A stretch of 38,691 nt of DNA from Pseudolactococcus raffinolactis NBRC 100932 (GCF_001591765.1 NZ_BCVN01000017.1:1-38691), one strand, 5' to 3'; positions 25,771 to 35,670 are shown, counted from the first letter of the stretch. The notes: generated from the letters alone by a model not told the origin. Numbers and translations are program-made.

Positions 25771-26163
25771 TTAATCTAAATTCTTAAAATGATAAGGCAG
25801 TAAGTCACCAACCGTCGTTTTTTTAACATCCCCAGCCTTTGAAAAGAGCCAAACAGGCATCTCATCTGGACAGAATTCAGTCAAAACTTGGCGGCATGCC
25901 CCACAAGGTGAGATGGGTTCTTCAGTTTCACCGTAAATACCGATCACTTCAAACTCACGCACACCGCTAGAAACAGCCTTAAAAATCGCTGTCCGTTCGG
26001 CACAATTGGTCAAGCCAAAACTAGCGTTTTCAATGTTACAACCTTGAAATACGAGACCATTTTTAGCAACTAAAGCTGCCCCTACTGGAAAGTGGGAGTA
26101 TGGTACATAAGCGACACTCGCTGCTTCTCTCGCTTGTTTAAAAAGCTCAGTATCCATTGCCAT
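25771..26163 (-). CDS. cdd: Cytidine deaminase
   Basis: 130 residues. It deaminates cytidine and deoxycytidine to uridine and deoxyuridine, feeding Pdp. Zinc/catalytic motifs [17 protein letters not shown] and PCGACRQVL are intact. It overlaps the deoC end by 17 bases; AAGGAAA for its ATG lies inside deoC, so the two are coupled. Confidence 0.95.
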   Translation of the reverse strand: MAMDTELFKQAREAASVAYVPYSHFPVGAALVAKNGLVFQGCNIENASFGLTNCAERTAIFKAVSSGVREFEVIGIYGETEEPISPCGACRQVLTEFCPDEMPVWLFSKAGDVKKTTVGDLLPYHFKNLD

Positions 26164-26812
26164 CGGCTACATTTCCTTTCATGATATCCACACCATTGGA
26201 TGTCCCAAGACGTGTCGCACCGGCTTCTATCATGGCTTGTGCATCAGCAAACGAGCGAACTCCGCCTGATGCTTTAACGCCTACGTCTGGTCCTACAGTT
26301 TGACGCATCAGCGCGATATCCGCAACCGTTGCACCTGCAGTAGAAAAACCAGTTGACGTTTTAACAAAGTCTGCACCCGCACGAACAGCCGCTTGGCATG
26401 CTTTGACTTTTTCTTCATCTGTTAGTAATGACGTTTCGATGATGACTTTGGTTGTCACATCTTTTGAAGCATCTACAACAGCTTGAATATCAGATTCAAC
26501 TAAGTCCCAGTCGCCATCTTTCGCTGCGCCGATATTGATGACCATATCGACTTCATCCGCTCCATTTTTAATAGCCTCAGCTGCTTCGAAAGCTTTGACT
26601 GTTGATGTATTTGCGCCCAAAGGAAAACCGATAACCGTACAAACTTTAACATCAGTCGCTGCTAATTTTTCCGCTGCAAAACTAACCCAAGTTGGATTGA
26701 TACAGACACTCATGAAGTCATATTGGATGGCCTCATCAATGATTTGTTGCACTTTTGCTTTAGGTGTATCTGCTTTTAATACAGTATGATCAATATATTT
26801 ATTTAAGTTCAT
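26147..26812 (-). CDS. deoC: Deoxyribose-phosphate aldolase
   Basis: 221 residues, class I aldolase splitting deoxyribose-5-phosphate into glyceraldehyde-3-phosphate and acetaldehyde. Schiff-base Lys in [10 protein letters not shown]; a second Lys in [11 protein letters not shown]. It starts with an ATGA overlap on the pdp stop. Confidence 0.95.
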   Translation of the reverse strand: MNLNKYIDHTVLKADTPKAKVQQIIDEAIQYDFMSVCINPTWVSFAAEKLAATDVKVCTVIGFPLGANTSTVKAFEAAEAIKNGADEVDMVINIGAAKDGDWDLVESDIQAVVDASKDVTTKVIIETSLLTDEEKVKACQAAVRAGADFVKTSTGFSTAGATVADIALMRQTVGPDVGVKASGGVRSFADAQAMIEAGATRLGTSNGVDIMKGNVADGNGY

Positions 26813-28098
26813 TTGATAATCTCCACGATTTCTTTAATTTCTATTTTTTCATCTGAAATGCTGATAGCATCCAGTAAGACTTGACTTTCCTTTTCGGCAT
26901 CAAAATCGGATTTATTATACAAGATTTCGAAAAGCGGTTCTCCACTCTCGACACGATCCCCGATTTTTTTGAAAATCCGAAGCCCCGCGTCTAGGTCAAG
27001 GACGTCTGACTTAACAGCACGACCTGCACCTGCACGCATGGCTAGTAGACCAGCTGTTAGGGCATCAAAACTGGTGACATAACCTGCTTGCCTACTAACG
27101 ACAGTTTTAGAAAAGACAGTTTCATGCTCTGGCGATGCTAGTAATTCCTCGAGGTCGCCACCTTGCGCTTGAATCATTTGTTTGAATTTATCAAGTGCTG
27201 TACCGTTCGAAAGATTTTCTAAAATGGCATCTACTGACTTTTCGACACCAGCTAGACCGAGCATGATTTGTGCCAATTCTGCGATAAACTGTCTAAGTTC
27301 TGGGCTACCACCACCTTGTAAGACTGTCAAGCTTTCTGCAATCTCTAGGCGATTCCCAATCGTAGCGCCTAGTGGTTGACGCATGTCTGTAATAACAGCA
27401 ACAGTCTTGCGTCCTACAGCATTGCCCAGATCCACCATGGTCTGTGCAAGTAGGCGGGCATCAGTCAAGTTTTTCATGAAAGCACCACTACCAACGGTGA
27501 CATCTAGCAAAATCGCATCACTACCTGCCGCGATTTTTTTCGACATAATCGAGCTTGCAATCAAAGGAATGATATCAACGGTTGCGGTCACATCACGTAA
27601 GGCGTAAAGCAGTTTGTCGGCCTTAACCAGGTTATCTGACTGGCCGATGACCGAAATGCCAATGTCTTTAACCTGCTGGACGAAGTCGGCTTGGGTACGC
27701 TCGACTTGGAAGCCGTGAATACTTTCAAGTTTGTCAATGGTGCCACCAGTATGTCCCAAGCCACGACCGCTCATCTTAGCAACAGAAATGCCGAAGCTTG
27801 CAACGAGTGGCGCTAAAATCAGCGTGACTTTATCACCTACACCACCTGTTGAATGTTTGTCTACCTTGACACCTGGAATTTCAGATAAGTCAATTTGTTC
27901 ACCCGTGGCAACCATGGCCATGGTCAAGTCTGCAATTTCTTCTTTCGTCATGCCTTGGAAATATACCGCCATGGCCCAAGCAGACATTTGATAATCTGGA
28001 ATCTGTCCCGTCGCATACTGGTCAATCAGCCACGTCGTTTCAGCCTTGGTCAGCGCCAGACCATCTCGTTTTTTCTGAATGATATCAATCATTCTCAT
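26809..28098 (-). CDS. pdp: Pyrimidine-nucleoside phosphorylase
   Basis: 429 residues. It phosphorolyses uridine, deoxyuridine and thymidine. Signature [19 protein letters not shown] and the phosphate loop [13 protein letters not shown] are intact. The first ATG follows GAGGTG. It heads pdp-deoC-cdd. Thymidine phosphorylase (deoA) is a close alternative name; firmicute members of this type usually accept both substrates. Confidence 0.93.
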   Translation of the reverse strand: MRMIDIIQKKRDGLALTKAETTWLIDQYATGQIPDYQMSAWAMAVYFQGMTKEEIADLTMAMVATGEQIDLSEIPGVKVDKHSTGGVGDKVTLILAPLVASFGISVAKMSGRGLGHTGGTIDKLESIHGFQVERTQADFVQQVKDIGISVIGQSDNLVKADKLLYALRDVTATVDIIPLIASSIMSKKIAAGSDAILLDVTVGSGAFMKNLTDARLLAQTMVDLGNAVGRKTVAVITDMRQPLGATIGNRLEIAESLTVLQGGGSPELRQFIAELAQIMLGLAGVEKSVDAILENLSNGTALDKFKQMIQAQGGDLEELLASPEHETVFSKTVVSRQAGYVTSFDALTAGLLAMRAGAGRAVKSDVLDLDAGLRIFKKIGDRVESGEPLFEILYNKSDFDAEKESQVLLDAISISDEKIEIKEIVEIIK

Positions 28099-28185
28099 TA
28101 CGTCACCTCACTCTAATCTATCTATGACAGTTCTCCAAAAAAACGGGGAGATTTTGACTGTTTATGATATTATTCGTCAGGCTTT

Positions 28186-28247
28186 ATTTTATCATATTTT
28201 GGTAAAAATTAAACGTGATAATAAGCAATTTTAGCAAACGTTTTCTC
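28186..28247 (-). promoter_or_regulatory. pdp promoter region with cre-like site
   Basis: Extended -10 TGATAAAAT (complement of 28186-28194) about 90 bases before pdp. Upstream, TAGCAAACGTTTTCTC (28232-28247, plus strand) agrees with the cre core but misses three fixed outer positions. A TCTCC/GGAGA hairpin around a T run (28133-28152) lies in the leader. Confidence 0.45.
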
Positions 28248-28307
28248 CCAATAGCAAAAACTATCTTAACTATTAATTTTTTGACAAAAGAAAAAGGCCC
28301 TTAGACC

Positions 28308-28868
28308 TTATTGATTTTCAAAACCATTTTCAATCTTTGCTTCGTCATTTTCAACGAAACCAAAATCACTGATTGGTGCATATTTAAACTTAAGTTCACC
28401 TAAGATATCTTTTTTAGGAATAGGACCGAACTTTCGACTGTCATCTTGAACGTCTCTAGCATCATTTAAGATCCAATAGCTATCTTTACCTAACTTATCT
28501 TGACGAAAATCTGTCGTAAATTCCTCATCATGCGTTTTTAAGTAAGCAGTTTGATTGACTTTGATGTAGGGTTCTTTCAGGATTTTCTGGTTGACATAGA
28601 CAATATTATCCATGGCGACAACACTTTGCCCGGGCGTTCCAATGATACGGCCTACATATTTTTTGCCATTATGACGGTAAGCAACTAAATCCAGATTATC
28701 AAGCTGTGTGCGTTTGATGGCAAATACTTGCGTTTTCTTGGGCAAGATAGGTGCCATATTATTATTATGAATCCGAATTGGCTCTAGAACAAAAAGTCGC
28801 AAAATGGTCAACACTGCGACGATGATTAGGCCAATCAAAATATTTCGATATAAGTCTCTCTTAACCAT
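28308..28868 (-). CDS. Signal-peptidase-I homologue lacking the catalytic pair
   Basis: 186 residues, with one N-terminal membrane helix (10-28) and the extracellular fold of type I signal peptidases: box C/D-like YVGRIIGTPGQSV and the late NDARDVQDDSRKFGPI. The Ser before the conserved Met-x-P is Asn37 (HNNNMAPIL) and the Lys before Arg in the K-R-x-I-G motif is Gly73. Both members of the Ser/Lys dyad are thus missing, so it cannot cut signal peptides by the usual chemistry. S. pyogenes pilus-locus SipA is a known homologue of this kind, acting as an assembly factor. Role here unknown; the frame is intact. Confidence 0.82.
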   Translation of the reverse strand: MVKRDLYRNILIGLIIVAVLTILRLFVLEPIRIHNNNMAPILPKKTQVFAIKRTQLDNLDLVAYRHNGKKYVGRIIGTPGQSVVAMDNIVYVNQKILKEPYIKVNQTAYLKTHDEEFTTDFRQDKLGKDSYWILNDARDVQDDSRKFGPIPKKDILGELKFKYAPISDFGFVENDEAKIENGFENQ

Positions 28869-28979
28869 TTTACTAAAACTTTCTAAAATAAAAGCGAACG
28901 TGTCTATTTGCCGCTCTTTACTTCATTTATATTAGGATAGGACGTAGGCCCTGGCCTGTCCATATACTTAGTGCTAAGA

Positions 28980-29186
28980 TTACAAAGCCAGATTATAAGT
29001 CTTGATTGCTTCTTCCAAGGCTTCTGGATAGGCCTTAAAAGTCTTGATATGCTTGCCATTTACAATCACATCAAAAGCATCGTCAGCAGTATTTTTGATC
29101 TCAGCGACCGTTTTTTTGCCAACCGTTAAAACCACGCCATCTTTACTGTCAGAAATTTGAATTTCTGTTTCTTTTTTCTTACTCAT
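28980..29186 (-). CDS. DUF2969 family small protein
   Basis: 68 residues from ATG at 29184-29186 (MSKKKETEIQI). The sequence with its VGKKTVAEI and DVIVNGKHIKTF stretches resembles the DUF2969 family of Lactobacillales, whose role is unknown. An earlier in-frame ATG would lie upstream of the -10 box and is rejected. The start is eight bases after a TATAAT, suggesting a leaderless message. Confidence 0.75.
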   Translation of the reverse strand: MSKKKETEIQISDSKDGVVLTVGKKTVAEIKNTADDAFDVIVNGKHIKTFKAYPEALEEAIKTYNLAL

Positions 29187-29193
29187 GAACCCT

Positions 29194-29222
29194 ATTATAT
29201 CTAAAAATGTCCCATTTTTCAA
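29194..29222 (-). promoter_or_regulatory. Promoter of the DUF2969 gene, predicted leaderless start
   Basis: TTGAAA (complement of 29217-29222), 17 bases, TATAAT (complement of 29194-29199), then only seven bases to the ATG. The AGGG in those seven bases is too close to act as a normal ribosome site if transcription starts at the expected point. Confidence 0.65.
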
Positions 29223-29323
29223 GTCTAGCGGTTATGAGGATCTCCGCACACGAGTTTATTATCCCAGTTCCTCCCTTAACCATGCGTCTGAGGAAGCGGA
29301 TGCGACTAAAATCACCATCAAAA

Positions 29324-29352
29324 AAAGCCTAAGCGATACTCACTTAGACTTT
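29324..29352 (-). terminator. trxA terminator
   Basis: Minus-strand AAAGTCTAAG pairs with CTTAGGCTTT (one G-U), nine-base loop, then T6. Confidence 0.75.
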
Positions 29353-29359
29353 AAATAGA

Positions 29360-29677
29360 TTAGGCATTTAACTCTGCCAAAATCCCTTTGATTTGATCTT
29401 TAGTATGCACACCTGCGACTTGTTTGACAACTTCGCCGTCTTTTTTGAAAAGAAGTGTTGGAATACTCATCACACCAAAAGATTGTGGTGTTGCTGGGTT
29501 TTCGTCCACGTCCATTTTAACGATTTTGAGTTCACTTTCGTCTAATTCTTCTGAAAGCTGGTCAAGAATCGGTGCTTGCATACGACAAGGGCCACACCAT
29601 GTTGCCCAGAAATCTACGAGTACGATGCCATCTTTAGTTTCTTCTTGGAAAGTAGCATCTGTTACTTCTATTGCCAT
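29360..29677 (-). CDS. trxA: Thioredoxin
   Basis: 105 residues from ATG at 29675-29677 with AGAGGTG upstream; a GTG three codons earlier is part of the ribosome site. Redox motif WCGPC with Cys28 and Cys31, preceded by DFWA and with the cis-Pro in SIPTLLF. Cytoplasmic disulfide reductase. Single-gene unit ended by the hairpin at 29324-29352. Confidence 0.96.
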   Translation of the reverse strand: MAIEVTDATFQEETKDGIVLVDFWATWCGPCRMQAPILDQLSEELDESELKIVKMDVDENPATPQSFGVMSIPTLLFKKDGEVVKQVAGVHTKDQIKGILAELNA

Positions 29678-29784
29678 TTTAATCACCTCTATTTATTTTA
29701 CTAGCTCTATTCTACCTTAAATTTTGGTGTTTGTCCTCTAATTTGCACGCGAATTGTAAGCCACTTAAAATCAGCTCTAATACA

Positions 29785-32297
29785 TCATTCTATATTCTTC
29801 AAGGCGTCAATCATATCAATCTTTTTCAAACTAAAATGTGTCATGACATTTACGATCAGGGTGAATGAAACTGTAAGAGCTGTCGCAAAGACAAAACTAA
29901 TGGTGTTAACATGTCTGACAAACATCAAGGTATCTGTTTCACAGGTACTGATGATGAAATGACACAAGTAAACACCACTCACTAGACCTAGGATAATCCC
30001 GACAATCGTGAAAATCGTATTTTCCTTGGTAATATAAGCATCTGTTTCCTGATTATAAAAACCTAAAACTTTAAGTGTCGCAATTTCTCGTTTACGTTCA
30101 CTAATATTAATCGTTGCTAGGTTATACATGACGACGAACGCCAGAATCGCTGAGGAGACGATTAAAATCAGGACAACCAGATTAAGTGAGGTCATGGTGT
30201 CATTAATCATAGTCACCGTTGTTTTTGAGTTAATGACACTAGCTACTGACTGATTGTTCATGAGTGAGGCGTCAAACTTTTGATCGGCTTGTGCTGATAA
30301 CTTATTTTTCAATTTTATGGCGATGACATTGGTCTCATACTCACCAAAAATAGCTTGAGAGGTCGCTTTGGGTAAATAAACGTAATTTTCGATATAATTT
30401 TCTACGATTTTTCCTACTTTTACTTCATGTATCTCATCACGACTATCCTTGAAGGTAATCGTATCCTTTTCTTTGACCTTTAACAACTTAGCTAACTTTT
30501 GACTGACAATAGCTTGATTACCATTTAAAGAGACTGCTTGTTTATCTCGGTTGATGTCATTTAAACTGATGACTTGTTGGAATGTTTTAGTATCATCAGG
30601 TACCACGACTGTCACATCATAGGCTTTACCGTGACTGGACACTTTCTTTGTCGCCATGGATAAGTTAGCCGTATGAGCAACTTGATCGTTTTCCGATAAG
30701 ACATTAAGCAAGGTCTTGTCATCTGTATTTGCTTTTAGTGACACTAGTTTATCGTATTTAAAGACATTGCCATACTGGTAATTCACGATGTCCGTGATTG
30801 AATCTTTGGGCCGAAACCTGCAAGTATCAGTGCGGTACAGCCAGCAATGCCTAGAATGGTCACGATGGCTCGGGTTTTATAGCGAAAGAGGTTGCGCATG
30901 ACGATTTTATCTGAGAAACTAAATCGGTTCCAGATGGCAGGCACATGCTCCAACAAAATCCGCTTACCAGCTTTGGGGGCTTTAGGACGCATCAGGATGC
31001 TTGGCGTGTAGATTAGCTCACGGTAAACCGCGATTAAGGCGCCGCCACAGATACAGATCAGCGCAATCGCAAGTCCAGTCAAACAATAGATGGGCTGGAA
31101 AAGGACGATAAACTTCGGTATGGCAAAGAGCGTCGTATAGATATTCCAGATAAGGTTGGGGATGAGATTGAGGCCGATAATCATACCGATTATACCGCCA
31201 ACCAATGTTGCTGAAAGTGAAAAGAGGACGTATTTCAGAGCAATCGCAGGATTTGAAAATCCTAAGGCTTTCAGGGTGCCAATTTCACTTCGATCTTCTT
31301 CCACCATTCGCGCCATGGATACCAAGCTAATCAAGACTGCAATCACATAGAAGACGACTGGAAAGACACGCCCAACTTTGGCAATACTTTTCGTCGCATC
31401 AACAAAATCCTTGTAGCCTGTGTCATCTTGGCGATCGGTGATATACCATTTGGCAGGTGGCAAACTATCGCGGTTTACCTGTCCTGATGCTAAAGCTACT
31501 GGGCTAAGGTAATCTGCATAAACTGTTTCAAAACGTTGGGTTTCTTGCGCATTTTTGATTGTCTCGACTTCTTTTTTTGCCGCTGAAATCCGATCCAAAT
31601 AAGTTGTCTGGCTCGTCATCTCTTGTTTAGCGCCTTTGACGGTCAAAGCAATCGCACTATACATATCCTGCTTAAAAACACTAGGTTTGACATACATAAA
31701 ATAGTCAATCCGACCGTCTCCTAGACTCGTCGTACCACGATGCACCTTAGAAAAGTAGAGGGGACTTTTGACCGTTCCTACGATTTGATAAGTCTCGTTC
31801 GTCAAGTCAGGATCATTCATTTTGAGCGAGTCGCCTATTTTGACCTTATTTTTCTTTAAATAAGCTTCTTCGACGACAATTTCATTATCTTTTTGCGGGA
31901 GCTGGCCCTTAACCAAAGTAATTTTATTAAGTTGTTTTGGCACGCCTATCACTTTGGCAATGGCGGTTTCATCGTTTTCCTGCCTTGTTGTTGTACGAGC
32001 GACTGGTTCAATGAGCTCATCTTTGGCATATATGCCTTGAACGCTAGCAACATCCGATAGTTTTTCAAGACTTGTAACGTCTGCCTTAGTCAAGCCAAGC
32101 GTAGACTGAATTTGCAAGTCATAGGCTTGGGTTTGATCCAAATAACTATCTAAAGTCGAGAGCATATCTTGTGAAGTTGAGCTGATGCCGGCATAAAAAC
32201 CAACACCTAAAAGTGCCATACAAAGCAAGGAGATAAAACGTTTAGACGACTGCGTCATCTTACGAAAACTACTGATGATAATCGTTTTATTTTTCAT
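29785..32297 (-). pseudogene. FtsX/MacB-type ABC permease, split by one frameshift
   Basis: Read through a -1 shift at 30804-30810 this is one permease of 837 residues with an N-terminal helix, an extracellular domain, three helices (about 320-430), a second extracellular domain and three C-terminal helices. In the initial frame it stops at 30783 after 504 codons (ending PKIQSRTS); one base back, the frame continues as PKDSITDIVNYQYGNVF, typical for this family. The shift spot is the heptamer C-CCA-AAG, a possible -1 slippery site, or a C was lost from a C4 run. The 3' part could also restart at a GTG overlapping the stop, but no ribosome site is seen. Partner ATPase at 32302-33002. Confidence 0.8.
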
Positions 32298-32301
32298 CGG
32301 C

Positions 32302-33002
32302 TTACCACTCTATGGCTTCGACTGATAAAGGCTGGTCATTGCTTTGTATAGATTCAACACGGCCATTTTTAAATTTGATACCTTGTCAGCAATCTGACCT
32401 ATGGCGCTATTGTGTGTGATGATGATAACAGTGATTTTTTCTTTTCGACAAGTATCAACAAGTAAGGACAGGATTTGCTTACCTGTGTGATAGTCTAAAG
32501 CACCTGTTGGCTCGTCACACAGGAGCAACTTAGGATTTTTAGCTAGCGCCCGTGCGATGGCCACCCGTTGCTGCTCTCCACCAGAGAGTTGGGCTGGAAA
32601 ATTCTTTTGACGTTCAGCTAAGCCAACTTTTTCAAGTGTCTCAGCTGGTGAAAAGGAGTCTTTGGTTAACTGAACTGCCATCTCAACATTTTCAAGCGCC
32701 GTTAAATTTTGAATCAAGTTATAGAACTGAAAGACAAAACCGATATCATTGCGTCGATAGTTAACTAAGGCTTTATTTTTCAACTGCGTGATATCTATAC
32801 CATCAACTAAAACTTGTCCACTGCTTGCACTGTCCATACCGCCCAAAATATTCAGAGCTGTTGTTTTACCAGCACCTGACGGCCCCAGAATACAGACTAA
32901 CTCGCCTTGCTCAATGTCAAACTGTGCATGATCTAAGGCTTGAATACTCACTTCTCCCATTTGATAGGTTTTTACAATATCATTAAATTCAATATATGTC
33001 AT
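32302..33002 (-). pseudogene. MacB/LolD-type ABC ATPase with a frameshift near its end
   Basis: ATP-binding subunit for the adjacent permease, probably an exporter of peptides or antibiotics. Walker A GPSGAGKT (40-47), signature [15 protein letters not shown], Walker [13 protein letters not shown] and the switch His (VIIITHN) are intact. After ADKV the frame goes to SNLKMAVL and stops at 32310; one base back it reads IKFKNGRVESIQSNDQ to a TAA at 32302, the normal family ending (233 residues). One base was lost near 32377-32383. The catalytic core is complete, so the protein may still bind ATP. ATG follows AGAGG. Confidence 0.75.
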
Positions 33003-33054
33003 TTTGGACCTCTATCTTTAAATAAATCGTTTTCATTATCTTGACTTACTTTAA

Positions 33055-33082
33055 ATTATAGGGCTTTATGGCTGTTTGTCAA
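33055..33082 (-). promoter_or_regulatory. Promoter of the ABC exporter operon
   Basis: TTGACA (complement of 33077-33082), 16 bases, TATAAT (complement of 33055-33060), about 50 bases before the ATPase start. Confidence 0.7.
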
Positions 33083-33124
33083 CCATTACAAGTGGCGGTC
33101 TTAGCATCGACATTCGTCTTTGGA

Positions 33125-33147
33125 TAAAAAATAAGACTTGCGTCTTA
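33125..33147 (-). terminator. Terminator after the membrane-protein gene
   Basis: Minus-strand TAAGAC, loop GCAA, GTCTTA followed by T6. It separates 33171-33854 from the ABC exporter operon. Confidence 0.7.
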
Positions 33148-33170
33148 ATCATTAAATGATATTAGATGAA

Positions 33171-33854
33171 TTAACCATAATCTTCTTCTTCTTTCTTGAT
33201 TCTATTTATTAGATTTTGGTTCACATTTTTCAAGTAATTTTTTTCTCTTTGCAAAAGTGTTTGATGTGTTTCTAAATTTGAAAAATAGATTTTGGTCTCA
33301 ATTTCATTTTTCAAATAGTCGAGCGCTTCTGATATTGTTTTGGCTTCACCACTTGCCATATATTTTTCGAGCGATATCAGATGTTCAACAGATAGATAAT
33401 GGTCGGGTACCCTAGGGTTTCTGAGAGCAGGTTGCGAAACAATTTGATACGCTTTCTCATCAATTTTTTCAATATCAGTAAATAATTGCTTTAATACCTT
33501 TTTTTCAAGTAAACTAGTGAAAGATCTAAAAAGAGGATGACGCCACATTTTGTATAAACACAAATAGGGCAAGATGATGAGCAGGGCAGTCGTAAGTAAT
33601 AAACCAACCAAACGGGTTACGAACTTTCCTGTCGTTTGTAGATCAAAATAACTTAATTCCAATGATAACATTATAAAAATCCAAATCGCGGTTGATAATA
33701 TTGAAGCAAGCATACCCGCTACTATAGCACGTATCGAACGTATTTTCTCATGATAAATTCTTAAGCGTTCATTTCTCGCATAAGCGACTTTTTCCAAACT
33801 TTTCAAAAGGTGAATAGACTTATTAAAGTAACTTAAATCATTTATTTCTGTCAA
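33171..33854 (-). CDS. Two-helix membrane protein of unknown function
   Basis: Not recognised. Best start is a TTG at 33852-33854, because AAGGAG lies six bases before it; the first ATG at 33870-33872 has no ribosome site and sits beside a 7-bp hairpin (33875-33896). The product is about 227 residues: a charged helical head, two membrane helices (about 45-70 and 80-103 of the product) joined by a short loop, then a long charged, helix-rich cytoplasmic tail ending in Glu/Lys repeats (coiled-coil likely). It is flanked by terminators, hence a single-gene unit between an ABC exporter and an ABC-F gene. No function is inferred. Confidence 0.65.
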   Translation of the reverse strand: MTEINDLSYFNKSIHLLKSLEKVAYARNERLRIYHEKIRSIRAIVAGMLASILSTAIWIFIMLSLELSYFDLQTTGKFVTRLVGLLLTTALLIILPYLCLYKMWRHPLFRSFTSLLEKKVLKQLFTDIEKIDEKAYQIVSQPALRNPRVPDHYLSVEHLISLEKYMASGEAKTISEALDYLKNEIETKIYFSNLETHQTLLQREKNYLKNVNQNLINRIKKEEEDYG

Positions 33855-34040
33855 AATAATCTCCTTCAACATCTTTAGATCGTTTGTCTGATCTAAAAAC
33901 TTTACCTCTTCAAGTTGAAAGGTTATATCATTGATTCTATCAAAAATAATAGACCATTTTGATCAAAGTGCCACATTGTCTAGTTATATTTTAATTTTAT
34001 CCAAAATAGGATTTTTTATATTTTTTTGTCGTTTTAGAGA

Positions 34041-34069
34041 AAAAAATAAGACTTACGTCTTTATTTTTT
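34041..34069 (-). terminator. Terminator of the ABC-F gene
   Basis: AAGAC/GTCTT core with loop GTAA, extended by A/T pairs and followed by T7 on the minus strand. It begins at the stop codon of the gene. Confidence 0.75.
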
Positions 34070-35627
34070 AGACAACCTTGGTCGTCCAGTCTTCACAATT
34101 AATGATATCAGTTGCGATATCTTGGTAAAATTCTGGTTCATGACTGACCATGAGGATAGTGCCTTTGTAAGCCTGAAGGGCACGTTTAAGTTCTTCTTTA
34201 GCATCCACATCCAGGTGGTTGGTCGGCTCATCCATGACCAAGATGTTAGATTCATGATTCATGATTTTACCTAGACGCAGTTTCGACTGCTCACCACCGG
34301 ATAAGACATAAACACGACTCTCGATTTGCTTAGTGCCAAGACCACATCTGGCTAGGGCTGCACGGACTTCGGCTTGATTGAGCGTTGAAAACTCGTCCCA
34401 ATAGTCATCCAAGACTGATTTTTGGCTCGGCGTTTTATCTTCCTGAGCGAAATAGCCGATGATTTGAAACTCTCCCTGTATGACTTCTCCTGATAAGGGT
34501 TGAATCTCACCCAACAAAGACTTGAGTAAGGTTGATTTTCCGATACCATTCGAGCCTGTAAAGGCGACTTTTTGGCCACGTTCCACTAGCATGTTGATGG
34601 GGCTTGAAAGTGGTTCTGATGCGTCATATCCCAAGACTAAGTCCTTGGCTTCAAAAATGAGCTTGCCTGATGTGCGGCCTAATTTGAAGTCAAAACTTGG
34701 TTTGGCTTTTTCCTGAATGGTCTCGACAAAGGTCATCTTGTCCAACTTCTTCTGGCGCGCCTTGGCCTGACCTGATGTTGCGACATTGGCTTTTTTCTTA
34801 GCGATGAAATCTTTGAGTTTGGCCGCTTCCGCTTGTTGGGCGTCAGCGAGTGAGGCTAGCTGTTTTTTCTTCTCTTCGAAGAGGCGCTCGAAATTGTGGT
34901 AATCGCCCACATAACGGTCGATTTTCTGCTGGTTAACATGGTAGACGATATTGATAACGTCGTTCATGAAGTCGACATCGTGAGAAATCAAGACAAAGGC
35001 ATTTTCATAGTTTTGCAGATAATTTTTCAGCCAGGTGATGTGTTCTTCGTCGAGGTAGTTGGTTGGCTCGTCTAGAAGTAAAATGTCTGGCTTTTCAAGC
35101 AAGAGTTTGCCCAGTAGGATTTTTGTGCGTTGACCACCTGAAAGATCCGCCACGTCTTTGTCGAGTAAGTCACCGAGGCCCAAGCCACGCGCGATTTCAT
35201 CAACCTTGGCATCAATCAGATAAAAATCTGAATTGTCCAAGGTATCTTGCAGGTCAGCAGCTTTTTCAAGGGCTGTTGTCATCTCTTCATCAGACATGTC
35301 ACCCATGCGTGCGTAGATGTCGTTCATCTCACTTTCAGCGTCCAATAGGTACTGGAAGGCTTCTGATAGGGCTTGACGTGTTGTTTTTCCTTTACCAAGC
35401 GCTGCGTGCTGATCCATGTAGCCGACACGGTGTTTGCTTGACCAAGTGATTTTGCCTTCGTCTGGCTGCAGATTGCCGGTAATGATGTTCATGAAGGTTG
35501 ATTTGCCTTCACCATTTGCCCCGACAAAGCCAATGTGCTCGCCTTTTAATAGGCGAAAATTGACATCATCAAAAATCGCACGGTCGCCAAAGCCATGGCT
35601 CAGTTTTTGAACGGTTAATATACTCAT
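34068..35627 (-). CDS. ABC-F family ATPase
   Basis: 519 residues from ATG at 35625-35627 (MSILTVQKL); a TTG ten codons earlier opens the same frame but adds residues foreign to the family. GGAGA about 15 bases upstream is the only ribosome site, a long spacing. Two ABC domains without membrane parts: Walker A GANGEGKST and GSNGIGKST, signatures LSGGQRTKILLGK and LSGGEQSKLRLGK, Walker B LLLDEPTNYLD and LVMDEPTNHLD, joined by a Lys-rich linker (about 240-310). ABC-F proteins act on ribosomes. It looks like the YbiT-type housekeeping branch rather than a dedicated antibiotic-resistance factor, though that is a judgement by eye. Confidence 0.87.
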   Translation of the reverse strand: MSILTVQKLSHGFGDRAIFDDVNFRLLKGEHIGFVGANGEGKSTFMNIITGNLQPDEGKITWSSKHRVGYMDQHAALGKGKTTRQALSEAFQYLLDAESEMNDIYARMGDMSDEEMTTALEKAADLQDTLDNSDFYLIDAKVDEIARGLGLGDLLDKDVADLSGGQRTKILLGKLLLEKPDILLLDEPTNYLDEEHITWLKNYLQNYENAFVLISHDVDFMNDVINIVYHVNQQKIDRYVGDYHNFERLFEEKKKQLASLADAQQAEAAKLKDFIAKKKANVATSGQAKARQKKLDKMTFVETIQEKAKPSFDFKLGRTSGKLIFEAKDLVLGYDASEPLSSPINMLVERGQKVAFTGSNGIGKSTLLKSLLGEIQPLSGEVIQGEFQIIGYFAQEDKTPSQKSVLDDYWDEFSTLNQAEVRAALARCGLGTKQIESRVYVLSGGEQSKLRLGKIMNHESNILVMDEPTNHLDVDAKEELKRALQAYKGTILMVSHEPEFYQDIATDIINCEDWTTKVV

Positions 35628-35670
35628 CTTTGCTTTTGTTTCTCCATCTGTTTCCAAGTTTGCTTTCTCT

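Noticed and set aside
28925-28965. GC-rich hairpin (GGAC, AGGCC, GGCCT, GTCC) between the DUF2969 and signal-peptidase-like genes
   Set aside because: No T tract on either strand and no match to a known small RNA such as SRP RNA; recorded only as an unexplained hairpin.
29187-29290. 34-codon minus-strand ORF before the DUF2969 gene
   Set aside because: No ribosome site, and it runs through the consensus promoter into the start of the real gene.
32370-32383. Programmed -1 frameshift at A-AAT-TTA in the ABC ATPase
   Set aside because: Slipping there would give SNLKNGR, whereas the family tail needs IKFKNGR, so the shift must lie earlier; a simple base loss fits better.
33873-34040. Possible short gene between the two-helix membrane protein and the ABC-F gene
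   Set aside because: Only AT-rich sequence with stops in all frames; a leader and a 7-bp hairpin explain what is there.
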